Positions 47,482-56,101 are shown, counted from the first letter of the stretch. The stretch: 64,000 bases of DNA from Desulfosporosinus acidiphilus SJ4 (GCF_000255115.2 NC_018068.1:3691977-3755976), one strand, 5' to 3'. Program-made: numbers and translations. Notes: generated from the letters alone by a model not told the origin.

Positions 47482-48480
47482 ATGAAAATTATAACCATTA
47501 AAAAGAAGACTCAAATGATTGCTCTAGCTGTATTTGTTGTATTGGGAACCTGCTCTCTCGTCAATGGGACACAAGTTCTCCCAGCTAATAAGCAGCTAGC
47601 TGCCAATCTCGTTATGTCCAGGAATTTTAGGCATAAACATTTACCCATGCCGGAATACCAACAACCGCAAACGCAAAGTTCCAATGCCGTTGCCAACCTT
47701 CCCGCCAATACACAAGGCTCCAATAATTGGGCAGGATATATTAATACTCCTGATGCCGGTAAAAGCTATACAAGTGTTTCCGGTACCTGGACAGTACCAA
47801 ACATAAGTGCGAGTCAAGATGATGCTGTCGCAGCACAGTGGATCGGTTTAGGCGGGGTTTCCTCGAACGATTTGTTACAAATGGGGACAGTTGAAGAAAT
47901 AGAAAACGGACAACCCGTTGCTAAAATATTTTGGGAACAGTTGCCTTCTACTGCGCAAAATGTAATGACTGTTCCGATTGGCTCAACCATCAATGCAAGC
48001 ATCTCTCCATCGGCAGACTCAAGTTCAACCTGGAATTTGACCTTTACTGTTAACGGCCAATCTCCGGCTCAGACAATTCCCCCAGTAACCCTAGATTCAG
48101 ATTACGCCCAAGGAATCGGAACTTCTGCAGAATGGATTAGTGAGGATCCTTCTAATCAAAATGGTCAATTGTATCCTTTGGCAAATATGGGATCAGTATC
48201 CTACCAAGCGGCGACGGTCAACGGACAGCCTTTTGATTCTATTGGCAATGTACAGCCTTTAGCCCTTGTCTCAAAAACCGGAAATGTATTGATTGCCCCT
48301 TCAGAAATAGGATCCGATGAAAAATCATTCGCAACGAATGTCATAAGTTCGAATACTAATACAGGAACTACCTCAAGATATCGTCAAAGCAGAGGCCCAC
48401 AGTATCCTTCAAGCTGGATACATGTTTCGATTATTCAAGGATCTCAAGGTGACAATTTTACCTGGACTTGGGAATTCTAG
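47482..48480 (+). CDS. Secreted G1-family (eqolisin/glutamic) peptidase
   Basis: About 332 residues: signal peptide (hydrophobic run MIALAVFVVLGTCSLVNG), a propeptide of about 50 residues, then the G1 fold with SNNWAGYINT, SVSGTWTVPN, AAQWIGLGG, DLLQMGTVEE and GTSAEWISED. The catalytic pair by comparison with scytalidoglutamic peptidase is the Gln in LLQMG and the Glu in AEWIS; both present. Such enzymes are acid proteases known first from fungi. ATG 47482 with GAGGGG nine bases upstream; followed by a clear terminator. Confidence 0.85.
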   Translation: MKIITIKKKTQMIALAVFVVLGTCSLVNGTQVLPANKQLAANLVMSRNFRHKHLPMPEYQQPQTQSSNAVANLPANTQGSNNWAGYINTPDAGKSYTSVSGTWTVPNISASQDDAVAAQWIGLGGVSSNDLLQMGTVEEIENGQPVAKIFWEQLPSTAQNVMTVPIGSTINASISPSADSSSTWNLTFTVNGQSPAQTIPPVTLDSDYAQGIGTSAEWISEDPSNQNGQLYPLANMGSVSYQAATVNGQPFDSIGNVQPLALVSKTGNVLIAPSEIGSDEKSFATNVISSNTNTGTTSRYRQSRGPQYPSSWIHVSIIQGSQGDNFTWTWEF

Positions 48481-48519
48481 TCCACTAGATTGTTGACACT
48501 TAAGCAAGAGAACGAAGAC

Positions 48520-48570
48520 ACTGTCTTCGTACGTATTAGCCCTTCTTGCAGAACAAGCAAACGTTATATT
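48520..48570 (+). repeat. Dispersed structured repeat, copy C (diverged)
   Basis: ACTGTCTTCGTACGTATTAG followed by CCCTTCTTGCAG and GTTATATTT, aligning with copies A and B but with several differences. Preceded by CGAAGACA, which pairs with TGTCTTCG to make a hairpin. It lies between the G1 peptidase stop and its terminator. Confidence 0.6.
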
Positions 48571-48583
48571 TATTGAAGCAGTT

Positions 48584-48613
48584 AAAACCAGGCTTAATTG
48601 CCTGGTTTTTATT
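48584..48613 (+). terminator. Intrinsic terminator of the G1 peptidase gene
   Basis: AAAACCAGGC and GCCTGGTTTT form a perfect 10-bp stem around TTAATT, and the stem runs into TTTTTATT. Confidence 0.9.
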
Positions 48614-48659
48614 GTACTTGCAGTATCTTTAATATCCCGGCAGGCTGCAACGTCGAGTT

Positions 48660-48938
48660 CTATTCGAACTGACTCTCGGGTTCGCCGGGCAAAAGCCTTA
48701 ATTTATAGATACTGCTGTTAGTGTAGATTTCTAATTGTTCAGAGGTTCTTTTAATACTTTTTATCCGACTGAGACTGGTGACAGTGAAGACTCCATCTTC
48801 CAAAAATATTAATTTTCCCTTAGAACCAACTTCAATGTCACGAAGCCATACCTTTCTTCCCCACCTATGTCGAGATGACGGCACTTCGGGTAAAAGGAGG
48901 TCGAACACACCTTCAATGATCGCAACTTCTTCGTTCAT
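48660..48938 (-). CDS. Small hypothetical protein, 92 residues
   Basis: A soluble protein starting MNEEVAIIEGVFDLLLP with an ATG five bases after GGAGAAG; a longer in-frame start at 48956 lies within the terminal repeat of the adjacent palindromic element. Beta-rich with RWGRKVWLRDIEVGSKGKLIF and an acidic end (GEPESQFE), reminiscent of PH- or SH3-like small domains but without a family I recognise. The 141-bp palindromic element lies directly upstream. Confidence 0.6.
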   Translation of the reverse strand: MNEEVAIIEGVFDLLLPEVPSSRHRWGRKVWLRDIEVGSKGKLIFLEDGVFTVTSLSRIKSIKRTSEQLEIYTNSSIYKLRLLPGEPESQFE

Positions 48939-48951
48939 TTTTTCTTCTCCC

Positions 48952-49092
48952 TGCATAAAGTGTTTGCCGTAGGCAAAGGTTTTATCCGGATATGCGGAAT
49001 GCAGAAGACTATATCGATAGTCTCTGCATCAGGAAACGAGTGGCTTTAGCCCAGTCGCAGCATGATAGTCCATGATAAAACCACTTTATGCA
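48952..49092. repeat. 141-bp palindromic element with nested hairpins
   Basis: Terminal inverted repeat TGCATAAAGTG (48952-48962) / CACTTTATGCA (49082-49092). Inside: hairpin TTTGCC GTA GGCAAA (48963-48977), a second pair GGTTTTATC (48978-48986) / GATAAAACC (49074-49082), and hairpin ATGCAG-a-AGACTAT / ATAGTCT-CTGCAT (48999-49029). The whole folds as a multi-branched structure on either strand. MITE-like or structured RNA. Confidence 0.75.
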
Positions 49093-49140
49093 ATCCCCAC
49101 TTTCAATCTTTGCCTCTTATCAAAAATAGCTGTATTTACG

Positions 49141-49149
49141 TGCTATAAT
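49141..49149 (+). promoter_or_regulatory. Extended -10 promoter upstream of a hairpin leader
   Basis: TGCTATAAT is a perfect extended -10 (TGn TATAAT), without a good -35. Transcription would start near 49156, about 230 bases before the next gene and 50 bases before the hairpin at 49204-49241. Confidence 0.55.
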
Positions 49150-49203
49150 ATAGGGCAGGAATGTGGATATAGCTTAATAGATTATCTTCTACGTTTTTCC
49201 TTA

Positions 49204-49241
49204 ATATTCCTTCCATTTAAATAATTTAAATAGAAGGATAT
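49204..49241 (+). terminator. Terminator-like hairpin in the leader of the 49390 gene
   Basis: ATATTCCTTCCATTTAAAT pairs with ATTTAAATAGAAGGATAT over about 17 bp with one bulge and one mismatch, then TTATTTTATT. Together with the promoter it defines either a short (about 90-nt) RNA or an attenuator for the small HTH gene. Confidence 0.55.
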
Positions 49242-49389
49242 TTATTTTATTGAATTATCTCTGCAAAAGATATAAGCCTAAGGCTTCGGTCTAGTTCAAG
49301 CAATCAAATTCGGAAACCTGGGAATCAGAATATAGATCAGAGAATTCATTGTAAACGGAGGAATGGTCATGTTCTTTGGAGGCAAATTA

Positions 49390-49584
49390 ATGAAACTAAC
49401 CATTAAGGAATTACGTAAAAATCAAAACCTAACTGCAAAAGAACTAGCAGACCAGTTAAAATTGGACACAATTGAAATCTTGAATATTGATAATCTTAAA
49501 CTAAAAGATGTACAGGAGCCGCTAAAATCTAAACTCTTGCCCATTCTTCGAGGAGATTACATGGATAAAATACCTTGGCTATAA
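49390..49584 (+). CDS. 64-residue helix-turn-helix-like small protein
   Basis: MKLTIKELRKNQNLTAKELADQL and the following KLDTIEILNIDNLKLKD look like an XRE/Cro-type HTH (KELRKNQNLTAKELADQL), but with a loose second half and no obvious partner domain. GGAGG lies seven bases before this ATG, so the longer 73-codon frame from 49363 is not used. Upstream is a hairpin leader (49204-49241). Function unknown; could be a small DNA-binding regulator. Confidence 0.65.
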   Translation: MKLTIKELRKNQNLTAKELADQLKLDTIEILNIDNLKLKDVQEPLKSKLLPILRGDYMDKIPWL

Positions 49585-49839
49585 AATACTAAGCTAAATC
49601 ACCTAATCCGAGTGTATTTTTTTCATAAGAACACCAACAATAATCTTGAAATTTAATTATAAACCAAACCTTTCGGTTAAGCTTACTCTATAAATCCGAT
49701 CTAACTCTTATACTTTTTATTCTCGAATCCCTCACTATTTGGATCAGCGGTATCAAAAATATTAATGCTGGAATTATATCTACTTATGATATTTTTTAGT
49801 ATAATGATATTAAAGATATTAATAGAGAGGAGGTTGACT

Positions 49840-50115
49840 ATGATTAACCTTGATGCTCTAAAAGAACAATGCCCCGAATGCAGCGGACTCGGAAAAACTG
49901 TTAACCCAGACTGGTACCCACTTTGGGCAGCGCACAGTAACTGTATTAATGCCTTTGAAGTTTTAAACGGTCATGGATTAGTAGACGTTAAAGATACAAC
50001 AACGTTGGAAGAACTCGATGAACCCATCTTCTTTGTCTGTAAGGAATGCAAAGGAAGAGGGCAAATACTCACCCCTTTAGGAAGATCTATCGTTGAACAA
50101 CTTCTTGATTCCTAA
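49840..50115 (+). CDS. 91-residue zinc-ribbon protein (DnaJ-type CxxCxGxG pairs)
   Basis: From the ATG at 49840, eleven bases after GGAGG, the protein reads MINLDALKEQCPECSGLGKT and ends with FFVCKECKGRGQIL. The two motifs CPECSGLG and CKECKGRG are DnaJ-type zinc-binding pairs, 60 residues apart, so one zinc could be bound by all four Cys. The longer frame from 49765 adds a hydrophobic segment over an AT-rich promoter-like region and is less likely. No family recognised; a small chaperone-like or RNA-binding role is conceivable. Confidence 0.7.
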   Translation: MINLDALKEQCPECSGLGKTVNPDWYPLWAAHSNCINAFEVLNGHGLVDVKDTTTLEELDEPIFFVCKECKGRGQILTPLGRSIVEQLLDS

Positions 50116-50195
50116 AAGAACAGTCTCCTGATAAAAGTTGCAGTACCAGAGCTTGTTGACCTCTCATTGTATACCCACTTTGTTTCCTAATCATT

Positions 50196-50236
50196 AAAGG
50201 CGTTGTCAGTTCACTCTAGTGAAATGATACGCCTTT
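50196..50236. terminator. Convergent terminator candidate between zinc-ribbon and aldehyde dehydrogenase genes
   Basis: AAAGGCGT (50196-50203) pairs with ACGCCTTT (50229-50236), with an inner stem TTCACT/AGTGAA. T-tracts are short on both sides. It lies between two convergent genes. Confidence 0.55.
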
Positions 50237-50264
50237 GTCTATTGGATCTGCTTTGGGTTTTATT

Positions 50265-51635
50265 TTATTCTCTAAATAACTTTTTGAGAAGACTTAGTTT
50301 ATTCCCATAAGGTGGGTATCTCAGTTTAATATCAATCAGATTGGACTTCTTAAGAATGCTTTTGGTATGGGTAAACGTATGAAAGCTCCATTTCCCATGA
50401 TAGCTGCCCATTCCACTTTCCCCCACTCCTCCAAAAGGCATTTCAGAGGTCGCTAAGTGGACGATCGTATCATTAATACACCCTCCGCCGAAAGATATGC
50501 GTCCAATAATTTTTCTTTCCACTTCCTTGTTTGTGGTAAACAAATACAAAGCAAGGGGTTTAGGACGAGCATTTACTAATTGAATAACTTCCGAAATATC
50601 CGAGTACTCCAGGATTGGTAATATGGGTCCAAATATTTCTTCTTGCATAATCGGATCATCCCAACTTATGTGATCAATTACCGTTGGGGCCATTCGCAGA
50701 CGTTGTTCATTATAATGTCCTCCAATAATAACCTCCCCGTGATCCAGATATCCTTTAATTCGTTTAAAGTGTTTATCATTAATAATCTTGGGAAATTCTT
50801 CGTTTTCGCAAGGAGTTTTTCCATAGAATTTTAATATATAGTCCCGAATGCCTGCGATAAGCTGCTTTTTTACTTGACTGTGAACCAAGAGATAATCAGG
50901 AGCGACACAGGTCTGGCCGGCATTTAGAAATTTCCCCCATACAATTCTACGGGCAGCAAGATCAATATTTACCTCTCGATCAACGATGCACGGGCTCTTC
51001 CCTCCCAGTTCCAGGGTAACTGGGGTGAGGTTTCTGGAAGCCGCAGCCATCACAGTTTTTCCGACAGAAATCCCGCCGGTAAAAAAAATATAATTAAACG
51101 TTTCATCGAGCAACGCCTGATTGGCATCTCTCCCACCTTCAATCACCGAAACAAACCCCGACTCAAAACATTCTCCTAAAATTTGAGCAATTATCGATGA
51201 AGTCGCCGGCGAATAGGCGGAAGGCTTGACGACTGAACAGTTCCCTCCAGCTATGGAACCGATCAAAGGTGCCAGGGTCAGATAGAACGGATAGTTCCAT
51301 GGCGACATAATCAAAGCAATGCCATAGGGTTCGGAAATTGTATAGCAAGATGACTTAAAATGCAGAATGGGTGTCCCAGCTCTTTTAGGCCTAAGCCAAC
51401 GTGGCAGATGCTTAAGTGCGTAATTCAATTCTTCTAAGACTGTCCCGATTTCGGTGGCATATGCTTCAAACGCCGGTTTATTCAGGTCACTTTTTAAGGC
51501 ATTCAAAATTTCCTTCTCATGTCCACGTATCGACTTCTTTAAAGTCTTTAAGGCATTTAAACGGAAATCGAGAGCAAAGGTCTGACCGGTATTAAAATAC
51601 TTCCTTTGGTTACTTAAGATCTCCTTAATGCTCAT
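50265..51635 (-). CDS. Aldehyde dehydrogenase (class 3/fatty-aldehyde type)
   Basis: 456 residues, NAD(P)-dependent oxidation of aldehydes to acids. NAD-binding and active-site landmarks: LIMSPWNYPFYL, FFTGGISVGKTVMAA, catalytic Glu in VTLELGGKSP, catalytic Cys in NAGQTCVAPDYLL, and EEIFGPILPIL. The lack of an N-terminal extension fits the class 3 group. Preceded by an iron-type alcohol dehydrogenase gene at 37 bases, so the pair would convert alcohols to acids or detoxify aldehydes. ATG follows GAGGGGAGGAG. Confidence 0.94.
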   Translation of the reverse strand: MSIKEILSNQRKYFNTGQTFALDFRLNALKTLKKSIRGHEKEILNALKSDLNKPAFEAYATEIGTVLEELNYALKHLPRWLRPKRAGTPILHFKSSCYTISEPYGIALIMSPWNYPFYLTLAPLIGSIAGGNCSVVKPSAYSPATSSIIAQILGECFESGFVSVIEGGRDANQALLDETFNYIFFTGGISVGKTVMAAASRNLTPVTLELGGKSPCIVDREVNIDLAARRIVWGKFLNAGQTCVAPDYLLVHSQVKKQLIAGIRDYILKFYGKTPCENEEFPKIINDKHFKRIKGYLDHGEVIIGGHYNEQRLRMAPTVIDHISWDDPIMQEEIFGPILPILEYSDISEVIQLVNARPKPLALYLFTTNKEVERKIIGRISFGGGCINDTIVHLATSEMPFGGVGESGMGSYHGKWSFHTFTHTKSILKKSNLIDIKLRYPPYGNKLSLLKKLFRE

Positions 51636-51672
51636 GGTTTCAACTCCTCCCCTCTCTCCTTCGATATCGGTG

Positions 51673-52875
51673 TTACTCTTTAATTAAATAATAAATTTTC
51701 GTCATATCCTCTTTCGTCATAATCTTCGGCACAGGATAAAGCGGGTTGCTTTCTGCCAAGGCGCGTCCAACCATTAACGGAATATCCTTCTCAACAATAC
51801 AATCTACTTTACTGGGGATCCCCATATTCTTATTAAGAGTTTTAATGGTTTCAATAAAGACAGCAGCCTTAGTTTTGTTGCTGTCCTCTTGACGGATGTT
51901 TAGATTAACTAAATCGGCCAACTCCGCCAAAGGTTTATATACATTTTTACCATAATACTCCAAAACATAAGGCAAGACAACCGCATTTGCTAATCCGTGG
52001 GGAGTCGAGTAAAATCCGCCGAGTGTATGAGCTATCGCATGGACATTGCCAACATAAGCACGAGTAAAGGCCAAGCCGGCTAAATATGAAGCCCTCTGCA
52101 TGTTCTCCCGCGCAGCTATATTTTGTCCATCGGTATAGGCTTGAAATAGGTTCTCAAAAATTAAGGAAACCGCTTCTCTGCTGTAATGTTTTGTCCTCTT
52201 GGTGTTGCTTTTCCCAATGTAAGCCTCAACAGCATGAGTCAGAGCATCCATCCCGGTCGTTGACGTAATATGCGGCGGTAAATTAATCGTAAGCAAAGGA
52301 TCCAGTACCGCAGTCTGCGGAATCAGCGCCATATCATTGATAGCATACTTTTCATGAGTTCTGGAATCAGTTATTACTGCGGCTATAGTGGTTTCGCTTC
52401 CTGTACCGGATGTTGTCGGTATAGCAAAAAGCGGAGGAATTTTCCTCCTAACCTTAAAGAGGCCCTTCATTTCGGGAATGATCTTATCAGGCCTTGCTGC
52501 ACGAGCTCCTACCCCTTTGGCACAATCCATAGAAGAACCGCCTCCAAAGGCGACAATCCCCTGGCAATGGTTAGAGTGATAGAGCTGCAGAGCTTCCTCA
52601 ATGTTATCAATGGTTGGATTAGGCACAGTTTCCTTATAGATGATATAAGCTACCCCCTCCTCACTCAAACCTTTTAAAAATCCATCCATAAGTCCAAGGG
52701 AGGCGATCATCCGGTCGGTAACAATTAAGAGACATTCAATGCCTTGATTTTTTATTATATGGGGAAGCTTGTTCAGACTGTTTTTCCCCTCCAGCAACTG
52801 CGGTTCCCGCCAAGGCAGAAGCAAGGAAGCTCCTTTAAATACATATTGGTAAAGTCTACAGTATAATTTGTACAT
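51673..52875 (-). CDS. Iron-containing alcohol dehydrogenase
   Basis: 400 residues of the group III (ADH4/EutG-like) family. NAD-binding GGGSSMDCAKGVGARA, the metal ligands in TTGMDALTHAVEAYIG and VGNVHAIAHTLGGFYSTPHGLANA, and PTTSGTGSE are present. Operates with the adjacent aldehyde dehydrogenase. ATG follows AAAGGAGGTTGTGGA. The 275-base upstream gap holds only the MFS terminator and an unrecognised promoter. Confidence 0.95.
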   Translation of the reverse strand: MYKLYCRLYQYVFKGASLLLPWREPQLLEGKNSLNKLPHIIKNQGIECLLIVTDRMIASLGLMDGFLKGLSEEGVAYIIYKETVPNPTIDNIEEALQLYHSNHCQGIVAFGGGSSMDCAKGVGARAARPDKIIPEMKGLFKVRRKIPPLFAIPTTSGTGSETTIAAVITDSRTHEKYAINDMALIPQTAVLDPLLTINLPPHITSTTGMDALTHAVEAYIGKSNTKRTKHYSREAVSLIFENLFQAYTDGQNIAARENMQRASYLAGLAFTRAYVGNVHAIAHTLGGFYSTPHGLANAVVLPYVLEYYGKNVYKPLAELADLVNLNIRQEDSNKTKAAVFIETIKTLNKNMGIPSKVDCIVEKDIPLMVGRALAESNPLYPVPKIMTKEDMTKIYYLIKE

Positions 52876-53049
52876 TCCACAACCTCCTTTTAGTAGAGTA
52901 TTAAGGCAATGTCATGGGATATTAAAATGCAGTTAGATAAAATAATGTATCTGGTACTATGCTTATTCCTCTCAATTTTTTCTATTCTTCGGAACTCCAA
53001 TCCAATCGTCTCACATCATAGACAATCCAAAGCCTTTGCAGTATAACAA

Positions 53050-53078
53050 AGCCGGAACGCTTAGTGTATGTTCCGGCT
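53050..53078 (-). terminator. Terminator of the MFS exporter gene
   Basis: AGCCGGAAC and GTTCCGGCT form a perfect 9-bp stem around 11 bases; TTTGTTAT follows on the minus strand. Confidence 0.8.
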
Positions 53079-53150
53079 CTGTTGAACCCTTCAATAGAAG
53101 GTTTAGCAATATTTACCATTTATCATGTTAAAAGTAAATGATCTCGGACG

Positions 53151-54596
53151 TTAGGTATGAGCTTTATTGAGATCACTTGAAAGATAGCCCTTGCGGCTCA
53201 TTGAGAGAAACGCCGCAGTGAGCGAAATCACGCCCCCAATAATCATCACGGTATGATACGCGGAAAGGGATGCACCGATTTGCTGAGTCATTGTTGGTTT
53301 TGTCATCCCAGCCAATATTCTATTTTGGCGTGCATCAAAAACCGAAACGGCCAGGGTTGTACCTACCACCATGCCTACATTACGCACCAAAGCATTGAGT
53401 CCCCCGGCAGTGCCCAGCATATGCTTGGGAACAGCACCCATAACACTGCTGTTATTGGGTGACTGAAACATCCCTGAACCGAGCCCCATGAGAATCGTGC
53501 CAATCATAATATACCAAAATGGGGAACTGATCTGAAGCGTTGCCAGGAAGAATAAGCCTAAGCCGTTAATGAGAAGACCACCGGTCGTTAGAAAAACCGG
53601 TCCGATTTTATCGGAGAGATAGCCGCTTGTCGGAGCAATGATTGCCATGACCACTGGATAGGTGGCCATCAAAAGCCCGATTTTTTCCGGAGTCCAATTG
53701 AAAGAGTGCTGAAGAACAAAAGGCATTAGCATAGTATTACAAAATGTTGCCACAAACGAGAGAAAACCGGATATATTTCCAATGGCAAATGGCTTAATTT
53801 TATACAGAGAAAGATTAATCATTGGAACTTTAACTTTTTGCTCGATCACAAAGAATGAAATGAGGAGAATAAGGCCCGCTGCAATTCCTAAAAGGATGGG
53901 AACCGAAGACCATCCATAATCTTCGCCATTGTTGATCGCAAAAAGAAGAGCGACCATCCCTAGAGAAAAGAGAAGGGCGCCTGAGAAATCGAAAGGTTCA
54001 CGATCCTTAACCGGTTTATCGTCAGGCAATATAATTTGTGAAACAATAAATCCGATAATACCAATAGGAACATTTATGTAGAAGATATATTCCCAACCAA
54101 TTAAACCTACGATTAAACCGCCTATAGCCGGACCGGTTAATGAACCAAGAGCGACAGTCGTCCCTGTTAATCCGAGGGCTCGTCCCCGTTCACTTGTCGA
54201 AAAAGCTGCGACAATAATAGCTTGGGAGTTGGCCATGAGCATTGATGCCCCAAGAGCTTGAAAGACACGAAAGCCTATTAGCATAAAAACGTTGCTTGAA
54301 AGGCCGCAAAGAGCCGAACCGATTGTAAAAAGGATAAAACCCATTGAAAAAATTCGTTTACGCCCAAGTAAGTCTGCTAACCGTCCGAAAATTGGCAGAA
54401 GACTGGAAATCGTCAGTAGATAACCTGTTACAACCCATTGTAATGTTTGAAGATCTGTTTTTAAAGCAGTTGAAATTGTCGGTAAAGCAACATTTACGAT
54501 ACTTGAATCAAGCGTGGACATAAAGGTACCAACTGATACAGTCAGGAGGATAAACCATCGAATATTCGGATGTTCTCTTATGGTTGTCGTTGTCAA
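53151..54596 (-). CDS. EmrB/QacA-type 14-TM MFS drug exporter
   Basis: 481 residues with about 14 hydrophobic segments, DHA2 family. Motif A-like region in GRLADLLGRKRIF, motif B-like ALGASMLMANSQ and motif C-like in LGSLTGPAIGGLIVG. It probably expels hydrophobic drugs with protons. The start is TTG (MTTTTIREHP) after AAGGAAGGGG. It stands alone, with its own terminator and 296 bases from the ABC operon. Confidence 0.93.
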   Translation of the reverse strand: MTTTTIREHPNIRWFILLTVSVGTFMSTLDSSIVNVALPTISTALKTDLQTLQWVVTGYLLTISSLLPIFGRLADLLGRKRIFSMGFILFTIGSALCGLSSNVFMLIGFRVFQALGASMLMANSQAIIVAAFSTSERGRALGLTGTTVALGSLTGPAIGGLIVGLIGWEYIFYINVPIGIIGFIVSQIILPDDKPVKDREPFDFSGALLFSLGMVALLFAINNGEDYGWSSVPILLGIAAGLILLISFFVIEQKVKVPMINLSLYKIKPFAIGNISGFLSFVATFCNTMLMPFVLQHSFNWTPEKIGLLMATYPVVMAIIAPTSGYLSDKIGPVFLTTGGLLINGLGLFFLATLQISSPFWYIMIGTILMGLGSGMFQSPNNSSVMGAVPKHMLGTAGGLNALVRNVGMVVGTTLAVSVFDARQNRILAGMTKPTMTQQIGASLSAYHTVMIIGGVISLTAAFLSMSRKGYLSSDLNKAHT

Positions 54597-54811
54597 GCTA
54601 AAACCCCTTCCTTACTTCATCTGAAGTTAGATTACCCAATTTCTCAGTCTTTAACGGTGAACCAAACTCACAGCGTCTTTTTATAGTTACTATAGTTTAT
54701 AATACACTAAAAAGGTATGTTTACAAACGCATAACCTTTTTGTCTTGCAAAAAAATATCCACTATGAATCAATGTGAGTCCCGCAGACTTATCTAATCTA
54801 AGTTAAAATAA

Positions 54812-54849
54812 AAGTACCTCTACCCTTTGCTCAAAGAGTAAAAGTACTT
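54812..54849 (-). terminator. Terminator of the TetR-HlyD-ABC operon
   Basis: On the minus strand AAGTAC pairs with GTACTT, then TACTCTTTG pairs with AAAGGGTA across a small internal loop, followed by TTATTTTAA. It starts about 45 bases after the last permease stop. Confidence 0.75.
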
Positions 54850-54892
54850 CAAAGTCATGAAATAGAGTACGGTAATTTTTTATAACTCAAAA

Positions 54893-56101
54893 TTACGAAC
54901 TAAAGGAAGACTTATCAGGATAAGTTATCGTACCATTTACGGCCAAACCGCTTCGGACAGGGGGTTTCCTTCTCTTAGAGAAGGTCAAGGCGAAAAATAA
55001 GCTTATGACTGCCATAACAATAAGGACCATAATCTTATCTATTATATATGATACGCTTAAATTTTTAATGGTAACCAAACGAAACCCTTCAGCCATCCAA
55101 GGGTAGGGCATAAGACGAACTAATTCATTGATAATCTTTGGTATATGAGTACTGGGCCAGGAATATCCCGAACTTACAAAAATGGGAACAGAAATTAACA
55201 TCAGATATCTCGTTGCCAATAAGGAGTTGGGAACATAAACGGAAACAACAAAACCTGCCGAGACGACAATAATGTCAAAAAGCAAGCCCAAGAGAACAAT
55301 CAGGGCTACCGAACCTTCGATCTTCACATTAACAAAACGCACGGCAACCCACATGACTAAGCCATAGTTGAAAAAGTTAACAATAAAATAGGGCAGCGCT
55401 TTTCCTATAAAAATCTTCCATGCTGAAACGGCAGCACTAAGATACTGAACCCAAGTATTCTGTTCTTTCTCCCGAGTCACCGTCAAACCAATGCCAAGCA
55501 AACCGATCTGCTGGAAAATCATCAGAGCTAAGCCCATATAGATAAAGGTGGCATAACTTAAGGTCGGATTGTACCAAATCTCCATGCTGTAGGACACCGT
55601 ATCCATAACGTTCGTGATCTCCTGCTTCGTCATGCCTAAACCACTGAGATAAGCTGCAGTATGATCAGCGCTGAAGGTATTGAGCACTTGTTGAAAATAC
55701 TTGCGAATATTGAATCCATAGATAAGATTAGATCCATCATAAATGGTCAAAATCTGGGTGAGTTGATGCTGGGATAATTTCTGAGAATAATCTTCAGGAA
55801 TCACAACACCCGCTCGAACCAAACCAGTTTTCATACCTTTTTCCAAAGCCGCATAAGTATTCACTTCCGGCACGACTTTGAAACTCGGAGTATTTTCAAA
55901 GGCAGAAACGACAGCACGGCTTTCCTTAGAATGATCAAGGTCAACAATCCCAAGAGGAACATGCTGCAGAATACCTGAAACGTAGACGATACCGAATAAC
56001 GAGGCGTAGAGAAGCGGTACGAGAAAGATCATTAAGAAAAGAACCCGCTCCTTTAAAATATGCCTCATTTCATAGTAAGCAATGTTTAGAATCTGCTTCA
56101 C
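54893..56101 (-). CDS. ABC-2 type permease (YhhJ/YbhR-like), second subunit
   Basis: 402 residues: N-terminal TM (about 22-42), a large extracytoplasmic domain (about 45-175) and five TM segments at the C-terminus, the usual ABC-2 exporter layout with a large loop. Landmarks: GIVDLDHSKESRAVVSAF and LMISVPIFVSSGYSWP. It overlaps the first permease gene by four bases and would form the exporter heterodimer with it. Confidence 0.9.
   Translation of the reverse strand: MKQILNIAYYEMRHILKERVLFLMIFLVPLLYASLFGIVYVSGILQHVPLGIVDLDHSKESRAVVSAFENTPSFKVVPEVNTYAALEKGMKTGLVRAGVVIPEDYSQKLSQHQLTQILTIYDGSNLIYGFNIRKYFQQVLNTFSADHTAAYLSGLGMTKQEITNVMDTVSYSMEIWYNPTLSYATFIYMGLALMIFQQIGLLGIGLTVTREKEQNTWVQYLSAAVSAWKIFIGKALPYFIVNFFNYGLVMWVAVRFVNVKIEGSVALIVLLGLLFDIIVVSAGFVVSVYVPNSLLATRYLMLISVPIFVSSGYSWPSTHIPKIINELVRLMPYPWMAEGFRLVTIKNLSVSYIIDKIMVLIVMAVISLFFALTFSKRRKPPVRSGLAVNGTITYPDKSSFSS

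Noticed and set aside
47320-47514. 64-codon minus-strand frame upstream of the G1 peptidase
   Set aside because: No Shine-Dalgarno, overlaps the signal-peptide coding start of a well-supported gene.
48952-49092. Cobalamin or c-di-GMP riboswitch in the palindromic element
   Set aside because: Some fragments such as AAGCCACT look similar, but the order of conserved boxes does not match either family.
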